DNA of 64,000 nt from Streptomyces mutabilis (GTDB taxonomy: Bacteria; Actinomycetota; Actinomycetes; Streptomycetales; Streptomycetaceae). The position numbers were made by a program, and so were the translations under genes. The stretch spans positions 62,001 through 126,000 of the forward strand of contig NZ_BMTT01000001.1 in assembly GCF_014649815.1 (NCBI RefSeq), read 5' to 3'. Positions 42,100 to 50,581 of this stretch are shown piece after piece. The stretch's first letter is position 1. Each line of letters opens with the position of its first letter. The notes under the pieces are model-generated. The model saw only the letters and a program-made list of their open reading frames with translations. It searched no databases and was not told where the DNA came from.

Positions 42100-42888
42100 A
42101 TGAACACCGTGAGAACCGCCGCCGAGGAGAACACCGGCGCGCAGAAGGTAGCCCTCGTGACGGGAGCCGGTTCCGGCATCGGCCGGGCGGTCGCCGTCGA
42201 ACTGCTCGCGTCCGGCTGGTCGGTGGCCCTGGCGGGCCGGCGCCCTGAGAGGCTGCAGGAGACGGCGGCACGGGCACCGGAGGGCGCGTCAGTGCTCCCG
42301 GTCCGCGCCGACGTGTCCCGCCCCGGGGACGTCGAGGCCCTGTTCGCCGCCGTGCGCGACCGCTTCGGACGACTGGACCTGCTGTTCAACAACGCAGGGA
42401 CGTTCGGCCCGGGCGGGGTGCCGGTCGAGGAGCTGCCCTACGAGGCCTGGCGGCACGTGGTGGACACCAACCTCAACGGCGCGTTCCTGTGCGCGCAGGC
42501 GGCGTACCGGCAGATGAAGGAGCAGGACCCGCCGGGCGGCCGGATCATCAACAACGGCTCGATCTCGGCACACACCCCGCGCCCGCACTCGGTGGCGTAC
42601 ACGGCGACCAAGCACGCGCTGACCGGTCTGACCAAGTCACTGTCGCTGGACGGCAGGCCTTACGGCATCGCGGTCGGCCAGATCGACATCGGCAACGCGG
42701 CGACCGACATGACGGCCGGCATGCAGACCGGCGCGCTCCAGGCCAACGGGGAGACGGCACCCGAGCCCGTGATGGACGTCGCCGACGTGGCGCGCACGGT
42801 GCGGCACATGGCGCAGCTGCCGCTGGAGGCGAACGTGCAGTTCGCGACGGTCATGGCGACGGCGATGCCGTACGTGGGTCGCGGCTGA
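42100..42888 (+). CDS. Short-chain dehydrogenase/reductase
   Basis: The 262-residue classical SDR has the cofactor motif [17 protein letters not shown] (TGxxxGxG), a basic AGRRPERL that suggests NADP(H), and [10 protein letters not shown]. The catalytic Ser is in [12 protein letters not shown], with Tyr and Lys in AYTATKHAL. An N-terminal ~15-residue tail precedes the fold. Substrate is unknown. No Shine-Dalgarno is evident; TACGCT ends 8 nt before the ATG, so a leaderless transcript is possible but the spacing is one base longer than in the better cases. It is divergent from the PhoD gene. Confidence 0.9.
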   Translation: MNTVRTAAEENTGAQKVALVTGAGSGIGRAVAVELLASGWSVALAGRRPERLQETAARAPEGASVLPVRADVSRPGDVEALFAAVRDRFGRLDLLFNNAGTFGPGGVPVEELPYEAWRHVVDTNLNGAFLCAQAAYRQMKEQDPPGGRIINNGSISAHTPRPHSVAYTATKHALTGLTKSLSLDGRPYGIAVGQIDIGNAATDMTAGMQTGALQANGETAPEPVMDVADVARTVRHMAQLPLEANVQFATVMATAMPYVGRG

Positions 42889-42999
42889 GGAGGGGGCACG
42901 GGAAGTCGCCCCTCGATCCACACAATCGGAATATCGAAGTCCGCACTATTGCGGCCGGTGGCGGACTTATGCTCAACTCTCCTTCACAGGAGCTTCACA

Positions 43000-43154
43000 C
43001 TTGGCGACCAAGCCTTCCGTGCGGCTCCGCGAGCCATCCCGAGGGGGGAGGCGGCAGCCGTTCCGCGGCACCGGCTGGGGTGAATTCCCGCGTGGGGCGG
43101 GAGACGCGCCGGCGGGGGGGGGCGGAACGGCTGCCGCGTCTTGCGGCTGCCGCC
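43000..43154 (+). ncRNA. Candidate structured RNA region (unassigned)
   Basis: No gene lies in 42889-43170. The sequence folds into successive hairpins: CTTGG/CCAAG (43000-43012), GGCTC/GAGCC (43023-43035) and a perfect 16-bp stem GCGGCAGCCGTTCCGC (43051-43066) / GCGGAACGGCTGCCGC (43122-43137) with a 55-nt loop. GGCGGCAGCCG can alternatively pair with CGGCTGCCGCC at 43144-43154, giving mutually exclusive structures. It could be a terminator complex, a small RNA or a regulatory element; the strand is not determined. Confidence 0.35.
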
Positions 43155-43170
43155 CTCGCGCCCCCTCCCC

Positions 43171-43497
43171 TCACGCCTGCCCGGTCTCGAACCGCGCGAT
43201 CCGGCCGTCGTCACCCACGGTGAAGCTCCACCGAGTCCGCATCTCGCCCCAGGTGTCGTTGCGGTAGCGGGCGATGAGGGCACGTCCGCCGTTCGACTCG
43301 TTGTCGACCTCCAGGTGCCCGTTGGAGGAGAAGATCTCCTGGTCGATCCACTGGGCGAGGTCCCGGTCGTCCCCGTCGTCGGCCATGGTGGCGTCCGGCG
43401 CGAGCGTGGCCAGGAAGGCGTCACGGTCGTGCGCGTTGACGGCGGCGACGAAGGCGCGGACGGCCGGGTCGCTCAGTCGCGTGGTCTGAATCGTCAT
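43171..43497 (-). CDS. SnoaL-like (NTF2-fold) protein
   Basis: A 108-residue single NTF2-like domain. VRAFVAAVNAHDRDAFLATLAPDATMADDGDDRD is the standard opening of SnoaL-like domains, followed by strands with RTRWSFTVGDDGRIARFETGQA at the end. Such proteins are small polyketide-cyclase-like or unknown enzymes. The ATG at 43497 is used (MTIQTTRLSDP); an in-frame GTG at 43512 would add five residues. Neither has a clear Shine-Dalgarno. It is isolated between a non-coding region and the divergent DoxX gene. Confidence 0.8.
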   Translation of the reverse strand: MTIQTTRLSDPAVRAFVAAVNAHDRDAFLATLAPDATMADDGDDRDLAQWIDQEIFSSNGHLEVDNESNGGRALIARYRNDTWGEMRTRWSFTVGDDGRIARFETGQA

Positions 43498-43656
43498 GCC
43501 GGCCAGAGTCACACCGCCGGCGATCCCCCGCCACCCGACCGCGGGCTCCCCGCCCTCCCGCCCTTCACTCCAATGGCACCCGCGAGGGGCCCGCGCGGCA
43601 CCCGCGGGCGACGGTGGTGAGTGGTGTGATCAACCGCCGTCCGCGAGGGAGTCGAC

Positions 43657-44199
43657 GTGAACTGTCATGACCGGCGTGATCTGGGCCTGCTGCTGCTCCG
43701 GCTGGGCACCGGCGGTGTCCTGGCCGCGCACGGCGCGCAGAAGCTGCTCGGCTGGTTCGGCGGTGGCGGCATCGAGGGGACCGGTCAGGCCATGGAGGCC
43801 ATGGGCTACGCGCCCGGCCGGGCCAGTGCCACCGCGGCGGGCCTCGCGGAGGCGGGCGGCGGGGCGCTGCTGGCCCTGGGCCTCGCCACCCCCGCCGCGG
43901 GCGCCGCCGCGGCCGGCGCGATGGCCGGCGCCGCCGCGGTCCACGCCCCCAACGGCTTCTTCGCCCAGGCCGGCGGTTACGAGTACGCGGTGTCCCTCGG
44001 CCTGACGGCGGCGGGCCTCGCGGTCTCGGGTCCGGGTCGTCTCTCCCTCGACCACGCCCTCGGTCACGCGGTCAACCGGAACTGGATGGTCCCGGCCGCA
44101 CTGGCGGTGACGGCGGCGGCCACGGCGGTGGTGGTCGGGGCGCGGAACAAGCGGGTACGGAAGGCGGCGGAGGGGCAGCAGGAGCCCCTGTTCGACTGA
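43657..44199 (+). CDS. DoxX-family membrane protein
   Basis: The protein has 180 residues and about four transmembrane helices. The start [30 protein letters not shown] matches the DoxX signature (RL-x-x-G-x-x-x-x-x-H-G-x-x-K-L). [38 protein letters not shown] is the conserved last helical pair. The family acts in membrane redox processes; some actinobacterial members interact with superoxide dismutase and thiosulfate metabolism. Function here is open. GCGAGGGAG precedes the GTG. A basic C-terminal tail faces the cytoplasm. Confidence 0.88.
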   Translation: MNCHDRRDLGLLLLRLGTGGVLAAHGAQKLLGWFGGGGIEGTGQAMEAMGYAPGRASATAAGLAEAGGGALLALGLATPAAGAAAAGAMAGAAAVHAPNGFFAQAGGYEYAVSLGLTAAGLAVSGPGRLSLDHALGHAVNRNWMVPAALAVTAAATAVVVGARNKRVRKAAEGQQEPLFD

Positions 44200-44233
44200 C
44201 GTACCGCCCGCCCTCCGTGGCAGGCTGCCCGCC

Positions 44234-44662
44234 ATGAGCGACGACGACCTCGGCACCGCCCCCGCCACCCGCACCGACCTGTGGACCACCATCGACGCCC
44301 TGTGGAAGTGGCTGGAGGCGGACCAGCCCGTCGGCGGCAGGGAGGGCCTGCTGCTGCGGATGCTGAAGCTGTCCGAGGAGGTCGGCGAGGTTGCCGAGGC
44401 GGTGATCGGCGCGACCGGCCAGAACCCGCGCAAGGGAGTCACCCACACGTGGGACGACGTCGAGGCGGAGCTGTGCGACGTCGTGATCACGGCCATGGTG
44501 GCACTGCGCACGCTGACGCCCGAGGCGCGGGAGGTGTTCGAGCGGCATCTGGCGCGGGTGGCGGGCCGTTCCTTGGGGGCGCAGGGCGGGCCTCGCCACA
44601 GCGACTCTGTACGATGCGGTCGCTCGACAGACGGCCGGAGTGACCTCGCGGGTCCGTCATGA
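44234..44662 (+). CDS. MazG-like nucleotide pyrophosphohydrolase-family protein
   Basis: This all-helical protein of 142 residues has MLKLSEEVGEVAEAVIGATGQNPRKG and VEAELCDVVITAMVAL, the EExxE...ExxD metal-binding pattern of MazG-type pyrophosphohydrolases, which hydrolyse non-canonical or excess NTPs. Only one MazG module is present, about 100 residues, and the last ~30 residues are unrelated low-complexity sequence. An in-frame stop is close to the next gene start. CAGGCT lies 7 nt before the ATG with no good Shine-Dalgarno, so a leaderless start is possible. Confidence 0.8.
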   Translation: MSDDDLGTAPATRTDLWTTIDALWKWLEADQPVGGREGLLLRMLKLSEEVGEVAEAVIGATGQNPRKGVTHTWDDVEAELCDVVITAMVALRTLTPEAREVFERHLARVAGRSLGAQGGPRHSDSVRCGRSTDGRSDLAGPS

Positions 44663-44687
44663 CCCTGCTCCGTCGGAGGCCCCGCCC

Positions 44688-45779
44688 ATGCACCGCCCGC
44701 CCGCTCCTCCCACGCCTCCGCCGTTCCCCGGCCCGGCGACTCCCGGTACTCGTTGGTGGCTGACCACTCCGGCCCGCGTCGGCTCCGTCCTCGCCGTGCC
44801 GCTGTTCGGCCTGGTCAACGAGTATCTGGGCTTCGTGATCCTGATCGCCGCGATCGTCCTGGTCTGGACGGACAGCCCCTGGCAGAAGGGCGTGAAGGTG
44901 GCGGCCACCGTCGGCGCCATGGCGCTGCTCGGCGCGGTTCTACCGGATCCGCCCAAGGACGGGGCGCCGAGCACGGTGGCGGAGGCGGAGGCGGACGGCA
45001 AGGGCAGGGCGACGGGAGGTGCGGCTGATGCCCTGACCTCGGCGTCACCCTCACCGACGGCCGGGGATGACAGCGAACCGGCGCCCAAGCCCCGCCCGAA
45101 GGCCGTGGACTACCGGGGCATGCCGTTGGACGAGGCGCGGGAGGCGGCCGAGGCAGCCGGGTTCGGCGTCGACGAGCACGACGCGTCCGACCAGGACAAG
45201 AGCATCATGTTGCGGCTCAACTGGACCGTCTGCTTCCAGCGGACCGGCTGGACGTCGGCCGGCACGAAGACGATCGACTTCGGCGCGGTGCAGACCGGCG
45301 CCCCGTGTCCCCGGACGGACGGCGGAGCGATCCCCTGGCCGAAGATGCCGGACTTGATCTGGAAGACCTGGAAGACGGCGCAGAAGGAGGTCGTGGATCT
45401 CGGAATCGTCCCGGCCGAGGACGTACGCGCGGACACGGCGTACCTCAACGACCAGCTGCCCGACGAGGGCGAGTACGACGACTGGCGGGTGTGCGCGACG
45501 GACCCGGCCGAGGGCGGGGACGTCACCGTCGACGACCGGGTGACCCTGGAACTAACCGATCCGGAGAACGGCTGCCCGAATCCGGACCGTGAGGACGGCG
45601 ACGAGCCGAACCTGCCGGACCGGGACGGCGACGGAGACCCGGACTACAGCGACCCGTTCCCCGGCGACCGGGACCGCAGTAGCACCTTCCCGAACGGCCT
45701 GCCGGACGGCTCAGGCAGCTCCGGAGGCTCGTCCGGCGGAGGCGATGGCTGGAACTGCCCCGGCACCCGCTGGTGCTGA
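44688..45779 (+). CDS. Membrane-anchored PASTA-like protein with Asp-rich C-terminus
   Basis: The 363-residue protein has a Pro-rich N-terminus, two to three hydrophobic segments (ARVGSVLAVPLFGLVNEYLGFVILIAAIVLVWT and AATVGAMALLGAVLP, about 25-95) and an extracytoplasmic part. That part contains two PASTA-like repeats (DYRGMPLDEAREAAEAAGFGVDEHDAS and MPDLIWKTWKTAQKEVVDLGIV). A C-terminal acidic stretch with DRDGDGDPDYSDPF, resembling calcium-binding type-3 repeats, and a Gly/Ser tail ending in two Cys complete it. Function is unknown; a cell-wall or calcium-binding role is inference. CGGAGGCC precedes the ATG. Confidence 0.7.
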   Translation: MHRPPAPPTPPPFPGPATPGTRWWLTTPARVGSVLAVPLFGLVNEYLGFVILIAAIVLVWTDSPWQKGVKVAATVGAMALLGAVLPDPPKDGAPSTVAEAEADGKGRATGGAADALTSASPSPTAGDDSEPAPKPRPKAVDYRGMPLDEAREAAEAAGFGVDEHDASDQDKSIMLRLNWTVCFQRTGWTSAGTKTIDFGAVQTGAPCPRTDGGAIPWPKMPDLIWKTWKTAQKEVVDLGIVPAEDVRADTAYLNDQLPDEGEYDDWRVCATDPAEGGDVTVDDRVTLELTDPENGCPNPDREDGDEPNLPDRDGDGDPDYSDPFPGDRDRSSTFPNGLPDGSGSSGGSSGGGDGWNCPGTRWC

Positions 45780-45874
45780 CGCGGCGCCCGCCCTCGCCCC
45801 GGCGCGCCCGCGGGGAGGAAGGGGGCCCGGGAGGCACACCCGCCCCCGGACCCCTCGGCCCATCTGGTCCGGGC

Positions 45875-46861
45875 TCAGCCCGTGTTGCAGGAGACCGTCG
45901 GCCAGGTCCAGTTGCCGTTGGCCTGGATGGTGGCGCCCCAGTTGTTGCCGCTGCCGTTGGACTTGGCTGTCAGCACCTGGGCACTGGGGTAACTGGCGTT
46001 GACGTTCCAGGTCGACATGACCCGGGCCGGGGACGGCACGTTCATCGTCACGGTCCAGTCATTGGACCCGCTCACCGAGACGTTGAGGTTGTACCGGTCC
46101 CCCCACCGCTGCCCGGCGGACAAGGTCGCGGTACAACCCCCTCCGCCACCACCTCCGCCGCCGTCGCCGCCCCCGTCGGGGGCCACGGCACGCCCGGTCT
46201 GCGGCGAGATCATGCCGGAGCACAGGCCCTTGCCCGCAAGGGCCTGCGCGATGCGCGGGATCGCCGCGAGGGTGTTGGCGGGCCAGTCGTGCATGAGGAT
46301 GACCTGGCCGTCGCCCAGCCGGGAGACGGCCTGCACGATCGCGTCGGTACTGGCGTTGTTCCAGTCCTGCGAGTCGACGTCCCAGATCACCTCGGTCAGC
46401 CCGTACTTGGCCTCGACCGCGCGCAGCGTGGCGTTGGTCTCGCCGTACGGCGGGCGGAAGAGCTTCGGCGTGCCACCGCCCGCGTTCGCGATGGCCTGCT
46501 GCGTCCGGGAGATCTCCGAATCCATCTGCGCCTGACTCAGCCGGGTCATGTGCGGATGGGTGTAGCTGTGGTTGGCGACCCACATGCCGGCGTCGACCTG
46601 CGCCCGGACCAGGGACGGGTTCTGGGCCGCGTACTGGCCCTGGTTGAACATCGTGGCCCGCAGCCCGTTCTGCCTGAGCGCGTCGAGCAGCGCCCCGGTG
46701 CTGCCGGACGGGCCGTCGTCGAAGGTCAGCCCGACGTAGCCGTTGCAGGCGGCGGCCCGCGCGGGCGCGGCGTCGGCGGCGACGGTGCCGGCGGCGGCCA
46801 GCGCGGCGACGGAGACGGCGGTGACCAGGGACCGCAGGGGCGGACGGGATCTCGTTCTCAT
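45875..46861 (-). CDS. axeA: Acetyl-xylan esterase (CE4) with CBM2-type module
   Basis: This secreted esterase removes acetyl groups from xylan so that xylanase can act. The 328 residues start with a signal peptide (about 1-40, ending [10 protein letters not shown]). The CE4 polysaccharide-deacetylase domain follows, with [12 protein letters not shown] (catalytic Asp and metal Asp), [11 protein letters not shown] (metal His pair), [10 protein letters not shown] and ILMHDWP. A poly-Gly linker leads to a CBM2-like binding module ([21 protein letters not shown]...). In S. lividans axeA follows xlnB in one operon, as here (34-nt gap). The module is nearly identical to that of xlnB. Confidence 0.93.
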   Translation of the reverse strand: MRTRSRPPLRSLVTAVSVAALAAAGTVAADAAPARAAACNGYVGLTFDDGPSGSTGALLDALRQNGLRATMFNQGQYAAQNPSLVRAQVDAGMWVANHSYTHPHMTRLSQAQMDSEISRTQQAIANAGGGTPKLFRPPYGETNATLRAVEAKYGLTEVIWDVDSQDWNNASTDAIVQAVSRLGDGQVILMHDWPANTLAAIPRIAQALAGKGLCSGMISPQTGRAVAPDGGGDGGGGGGGGGCTATLSAGQRWGDRYNLNVSVSGSNDWTVTMNVPSPARVMSTWNVNASYPSAQVLTAKSNGSGNNWGATIQANGNWTWPTVSCNTG

Positions 46862-46895
46862 GGGAGCGGCTCCTCCTCTCTCCTCCGTGTCCGGG

Positions 46896-47894
46896 TCAGC
46901 CCGCGCTGCAGGAGACCGACGGCCAGGTCCAGTTGCCGTTGGCCTGGATGGTGGCCCCCCAGTTGTTCCCGTTGCCGTTGGGACGGGCGGTGAGCACCTG
47001 CGCACTGGGGTACGTGGCGTTGACGTTCCAGGTCGACATGACCTTCGCCGGGGCCGGCACGTTCATCGTCACGGTCCAGTCGCTGGACCCGCTGACGGAC
47101 ACGTTGAGGTTGTACCGGTCCCCCCACTTCTCCCCGGCGGACAGCGTCGCGGTGCACCCACCGCCGCCACCGCCGCCACCGCCACCGCCGCCACTGGTCC
47201 CCCCGACCGTGATGTCGGAGCTGCCGCTGCTCTGGTAGCCCTCGGTGGCCATGATCATGTAGTAGCTGAAGTTGCCCAGCGGCATCCCTGCCCGCGACCA
47301 GGCGTCGAAGTGGTTGCCGGTGGTGATGGTGCCACCGGTCCGCTTGGACTGACGCACGCTCCAGTACTGGTCGAAGGTGCGGGTCCCTTCGACGGAGGGC
47401 GCGTTGTAACGCGTCGTCCTGTAGATGTCGTAGGTGCCGCCGTCGGTGGTCACGGTGCCCTTGAACTCGCCCGTGGGCCGGTAGGTGCCCCAGTTGTCGA
47501 CGATGTAGTACTCGACGAGCGGGTTCGACGTCCATCCGTAGAGGGCCAGGTACGCGTTGCCGGACGGATTGAAGGTGCCCGAGTACTGCACGGTCCGGCG
47601 TCCGCCGTTGCTCCAGCCCTTGCCGGCGACGAAGTTGCCGGTGTTGCGCCAGGAGGTGCTGTACTGGCCGCCGGAGCCCATGTCCATGGAGACGGTGCCC
47701 TGGCTGTCGGTCCAGAACGAGTAGTAGTAGCCGTTGTTGGTGCCCTCCTGGTTGGTCGTGACGACCGTGCCGGCGTGGGCGGTGCCCGGCAGCATCATGG
47801 CGGCGAGGGCGGCCAGCGCGACGGCCCAGGCGCTCCTGACGAGCAGCGTGAGGGGGCCGCTTCTGCGGCGCCCCGGTTGTGCGAGCAGGTTCAT
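46896..47894 (-). CDS. xlnB: Secreted endo-1,4-beta-xylanase B (GH11) with CBM2-type module
   Basis: XlnB cleaves xylan internally outside the cell. The protein has 332 residues: a signal peptide (about 1-41, ending MMLPGTAHA), then a GH11 jelly-roll starting [19 protein letters not shown]. The catalytic Glu nucleophile is in [13 protein letters not shown], and the acid/base Glu is in [12 protein letters not shown] Gly-rich linker and a C-terminal CBM2-like module follow ([16 protein letters not shown]...). Length and layout match S. lividans XlnB. The promoter has TTGACG/AACACT with CGAAA-type boxes just upstream, suggesting induction by xylo-oligosaccharides. axeA follows in the same operon. 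Confidence 0.95.
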   Translation of the reverse strand: MNLLAQPGRRRSGPLTLLVRSAWAVALAALAAMMLPGTAHAGTVVTTNQEGTNNGYYYSFWTDSQGTVSMDMGSGGQYSTSWRNTGNFVAGKGWSNGGRRTVQYSGTFNPSGNAYLALYGWTSNPLVEYYIVDNWGTYRPTGEFKGTVTTDGGTYDIYRTTRYNAPSVEGTRTFDQYWSVRQSKRTGGTITTGNHFDAWSRAGMPLGNFSYYMIMATEGYQSSGSSDITVGGTSGGGGGGGGGGGGCTATLSAGEKWGDRYNLNVSVSGSSDWTVTMNVPAPAKVMSTWNVNATYPSAQVLTARPNGNGNNWGATIQANGNWTWPSVSCSAG

Positions 47895-47944
47895 GGGGGG
47901 TGCTTCCTCTCCTGGAGGTCCTGCACGGTTCGAACAACGGCGCC

Positions 47945-47973
47945 AGTGTTGGCCTGCACTCGTCAAGCGTCAA
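47945..47973 (-). promoter_or_regulatory. Predicted xlnB promoter
   Basis: On the minus strand TTGACG (47968-47973) and AACACT (47945-47950) are separated by 17 bp. The -10 element is 50 bp before the xlnB ATG. The -10 match is imperfect. Confidence 0.4.
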
Positions 47974-47975
47974 CA

Positions 47976-47999
47976 GTTTCGGTAAATATTTCGAAAGCT
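47976..47999 (-). promoter_or_regulatory. CGAAA-type xylanase control boxes near the xlnB promoter
   Basis: Immediately upstream of the -35 hexamer, the minus strand reads CTTTCGAAAT followed by CCGAAAC. These resemble the CGAAA/TTTCG boxes described upstream of Streptomyces xylanase genes. A further exact CGAAACTTTCG lies at 48123-48133. Confidence 0.5.
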
Positions 48000-48122
48000 T
48001 CGCCCTCCCCTCGTCGACCGCACATCAACCCACTTCACTGCTCAGGCGCAGTTCAACGACCATCGGGGTCGCCTCACAGGACAAAGGACGACCTCTGCAC
48101 CAGAAATGCCGACCCACTCACC

Positions 48123-48133
48123 CGAAACTTTCG
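48123..48133. promoter_or_regulatory. CGAAACTTTCG box
   Basis: This is an exact copy of the 11-bp sequence reported upstream of xylanase genes in S. lividans and related strains. It lies about 150 bp upstream of the predicted xlnB -35 hexamer. Confidence 0.5.
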
Positions 48134-48164
48134 ACCGTCCGCCCTCTGGACAACCGCGGGAAGG

Positions 48165-48475
48165 GCGGGCGCCGAGTACCGGAGGAACAACCTCCTCCGC
48201 AGTGGCGTCGACCGTGCCGGGTTCACGCCGGTCATCGACGCGATCGCCGCCGGCGACCTGGCCCGCGGCATCGGACTAACCGCCCCGGACATCACGCCGC
48301 TGGGGGCGATGTCCCGTTCGATCTTCTCCCGGCACTCCTCGGGCGTACCCGCGACCGAGAGGCGGTCGGCGACTCCGGTGAAGGCGTTCACGGGGCGGGA
48401 CCTGCCGGAGGCGGCGGACGTGGACACGCGGCTGCGACTGATCGCGGAGCGGCTCGTGCCGGCGTTCGAGTGAGG
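48165..48475. pseudogene. Possible remnant of an LLM-type (F420/flavin) oxidoreductase
   Basis: No intact gene spans 47895-48500. The minus strand reads ADRLSVAGTPEECREKIERDI near 48330-48390, and the plus strand reads LLRSGVDRAGFTPVIDAIAAGDLAR near 48200-48275. Both resemble C-terminal parts of luciferase-like (LLM) oxidoreductases, where GTPEEC marks the last third. They are on opposite strands and lack starts. Either one reading is a chance effect of high GC, or this is a rearranged remnant. I do not assign a function. Confidence 0.3.
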
Positions 48476-48500
48476 GCCGGCCGCGCGCCGGAGGAGGGGG

Positions 48501-48908
48501 CAGACGAGTCGGGCTGTACGCCGGGTTCTGTTCCGGCGGGTCCTCGCGGTCCCGCCGGCGACGGCCATCCATCTAGGACCGGCGTTGCCACCGGCCTCGT
48601 GCGGTCTACCCGCGGACTCGGGCGGGCAGCCCTCGATCGTCCGCGCAGAGCGCTTTTCACGGCGCCCCTCTTGACCTTGCTCCGGGTGGGGTTTACCTAG
48701 CTGCCCAGGTCGCCCTGGGCACTGGTGGTCTCTTACACCACCGTTTCACCCTTACCGGGGACCGAAGCCTCCGGCGGTCTGCTTTCTGTGGCACTGTCCC
48801 GCGGGTCACCCCGGGTGGCCGTTAGCCATCACCCTGCCCTGTGGAGCCCGGACGTTCCTCGGGAAGTCCCGCAAGGGACTCCACGCGGCCGCCCGCCCGG
48901 CTCGTCTG
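48501..48908 (-). rRNA. rnpB: RNase P RNA (catalytic RNA; type field approximate)
   Basis: The minus strand matches bacterial type A RNase P RNA, which processes tRNA 5' ends. The 5' CAGACGAGCCGGGCGG region pairs with the 3' GACTCGTCTG to form P1. The conserved core GAGGAACGTCCGGGCTCCAC and CAGGGTGATGGCTAACGGCC follow. Next come GGTAAGGGTGAAACGGTGG with GTAAGAGACCACC, and finally AACAGAACCCGGCGTACAG near the 3' end. The length of about 408 nt fits Streptomyces. Ends are set from P1 pairing and may be off by a few bases. It is a non-coding RNA and not ribosomal RNA; see the parallel ncRNA entry. Confidence 0.3.
48501..48908 (-). ncRNA. rnpB: RNase P RNA
   Basis: This is the correct type for the catalytic RNA of RNase P. 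The recognisable universal core elements are GAGGAACGTCCGGGC near the 5' side, GGTAAGGGTGAAACGG in the middle and ACAGAACCCGGCGTACAG near the 3' end, all on the minus strand. P1 is formed by the two ends, CAGACGAG and CTCGTCTG. Confidence 0.97.
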
Positions 48909-49178
48909 CCGTGTCGACCATGGTACCGGGCGGGCGGGTGACCTGCGGACGGGCTCAGAGAAGGTCCAGCAGGAGGTCCCGCGTGATCGGTGCGTGTGCC
49001 ATGGCAGTCAGGTCACGCCCCCCTCCGGTCGCTCGCCAGGCTGGGGTTCTGGCTGATCACCTGCCCGTGAGATCGGAAACCGTTCCCTCGATCGCGGCAC
49101 AGGACCGGCGGCGCCGTTCGGAAGCCGGACCCTCGTCCCGCTTGACCCTGCCGCAACGTCAACGTCTCCACTGGAGCC

Positions 49179-49937
49179 ATGCGGATCGGAGAACTCGCCG
49201 ACGTCGTCGGCGTCACCACGCGGACCGTGCGGCACTACCACCACCAGCGCCTGCTGCCCGAACCGGAACGGCTGGCCAACGGCTATCGGACGTACACCCT
49301 GCGGCACGTCGTCGTGCTGGCCCGGATCCGGCGGCTGACCGAGCTGGGGCTCGGGCTCGCGGAGGTGCGGGACGTGCTCGCGGACGAGGCCGGGAAGGAT
49401 CTCGCAGAGGTGCTGGAGGAACTGGACGCGGACCTCGCGCGGCAGGAGGCGGCGATCCGGGAGCGCCGCGCGCGGCTGCGGGCGCTGCTGGCGGCGGAGG
49501 GCGGGCTGCCGGCCGAGGGGCCGGTCTCGCCGGAGCTGGCCGAGCTGTTCGCGGGGATGGGGGACGTCTCCGGCTCCCCCATGGCCGTACGGGACCGCGA
49601 GATGCTGGCGCTGCTGGAGAGCACGACGGCGCCGGAGGACCGGGAGGGGCTGCTGGCCGCGCTGCGTGGCGCCCTGGGTACACCGGAGGCGGTGGCACAG
49701 GCGCATCGGGCGTACGCGCTGCTCGACGAGCTGGCGGACGTCGACGTCGATGATCCGCGGGTGGCGGAGGCGGCCCGGGTGCTCGCCGAGTGCCTGCCCG
49801 CCCAGATGCTGCCCGAGGAGGGCGTCGAGCTCGACTCCGGCCACAGCTTCCTGCGCGCCATGTACGCCGACTTCGCTCCGGGGCAGGCGGAGGCGATCCG
49901 GCTGGCCTTGGGGATCGTCGCGCGGGGGCGGTCGTGA
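49179..49937 (+). CDS. MerR-family transcriptional regulator
   Basis: The 252-residue regulator has the N-terminal MerR helix-turn-helix [39 protein letters not shown] (1-40), followed by [32 protein letters not shown] coiled-coil dimerisation helix ([22 protein letters not shown], about 87-108) precedes a ~140-residue effector-type C-terminal region without Cys metal ligands. It therefore is not a metal sensor and may bind a small molecule. GGAG lies 5 nt before the ATG. A membrane protein gene overlaps its stop (GTGA), which suggests that the pair shares a function. Confidence 0.9.
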   Translation: MRIGELADVVGVTTRTVRHYHHQRLLPEPERLANGYRTYTLRHVVVLARIRRLTELGLGLAEVRDVLADEAGKDLAEVLEELDADLARQEAAIRERRARLRALLAAEGGLPAEGPVSPELAELFAGMGDVSGSPMAVRDREMLALLESTTAPEDREGLLAALRGALGTPEAVAQAHRAYALLDELADVDVDDPRVAEAARVLAECLPAQMLPEEGVELDSGHSFLRAMYADFAPGQAEAIRLALGIVARGRS

Positions 49938-50548
49938 GCGGCCCGCGCTTCGCGAGGATTGCCTGGCTCATGGTCCGGCACGAGTTGCGGTTGCTGGCCA
50001 GTCTGGTGCTGTGGGCGAGCCGGCGGACCCACGGGACGGTGCCCGGCGGTACGGCCTTCGGGTACGCACGGGGGCAGGGCGCGATGATGTTCGGGTTCGC
50101 GTTCGTGTGCGTGATCGAGACCATGATGATGTCCGTGCTGCTGCGGGACTGGCCCACCGTGCACCACGTGGTGCTGGTCCTGGACGTGTACACCATCGTC
50201 GTCGTGATCGGGCTGCACGCCGCTTCCGTGGTCCGGCCGCACGTCCTGGACCCCGTCGGCGGCACGCTGCGGATCCGCCGGGCCGTCCACGTCGACCTGC
50301 GGATACCGCTGGAGCGGATCGCGTCCGTGCGCCGGGAGCTGCGGACGACGCAGGAGCGGACGGAGGGTGAGCTCGATCTCGCCGTGGGGGCTCAGACCTC
50401 CGTCACCCTCGAACTCATCGAGCCCGTCACCCATGCCGCCTTCTTCGGGCGGCGGCACGAGGTACGTGTCGTGCGCTTGCACGCCGACGATCCCGGGGAG
50501 CTCGTACGGGCCGTCGACCAGGCACGGGAGGGCCACGCCGTACCCTGA
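49934..50548 (+). CDS. Membrane protein cotranscribed with the MerR regulator
   Basis: This 204-residue protein has an N-terminal helical region ([24 protein letters not shown]), two strong transmembrane helices ([22 protein letters not shown] and [21 protein letters not shown]) and a C-terminal soluble domain of ~100 residues with PH-like strand pattern ([25 protein letters not shown]). I do not know a named family. The GTG start overlaps the MerR gene stop. It may be the target or a partner of the MerR circuit; this is inference from the overlap only. Confidence 0.75.
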   Translation: MSGPRFARIAWLMVRHELRLLASLVLWASRRTHGTVPGGTAFGYARGQGAMMFGFAFVCVIETMMMSVLLRDWPTVHHVVLVLDVYTIVVVIGLHAASVVRPHVLDPVGGTLRIRRAVHVDLRIPLERIASVRRELRTTQERTEGELDLAVGAQTSVTLELIEPVTHAAFFGRRHEVRVVRLHADDPGELVRAVDQAREGHAVP

Positions 50549-50581
50549 CCGAGGGCCAGAGCTCGATGTGAAGGAGTACGT

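Noticed and set aside
43000-43154. A ydaO-type c-di-AMP or cobalamin riboswitch
   Set aside because: GGGGTGAAT is suggestive, but the conserved 3' core of those riboswitches is missing and no suitable gene follows. It is kept as an unassigned structured region.
48501-48908. Ribosomal RNA as the type for the 48.5-48.9 kb RNA
   Set aside because: The conserved elements are those of RNase P RNA. The ncRNA entry is the correct one; the low-confidence rRNA-typed duplicate should be ignored.
48960-49015. A 15-codon minus-strand frame (MAHAPITRDLLLDLL) next to rnpB
   Set aside because: It is very short, and GGAGGGG lies about 20 nt upstream, too far to be a convincing Shine-Dalgarno. It may be chance.
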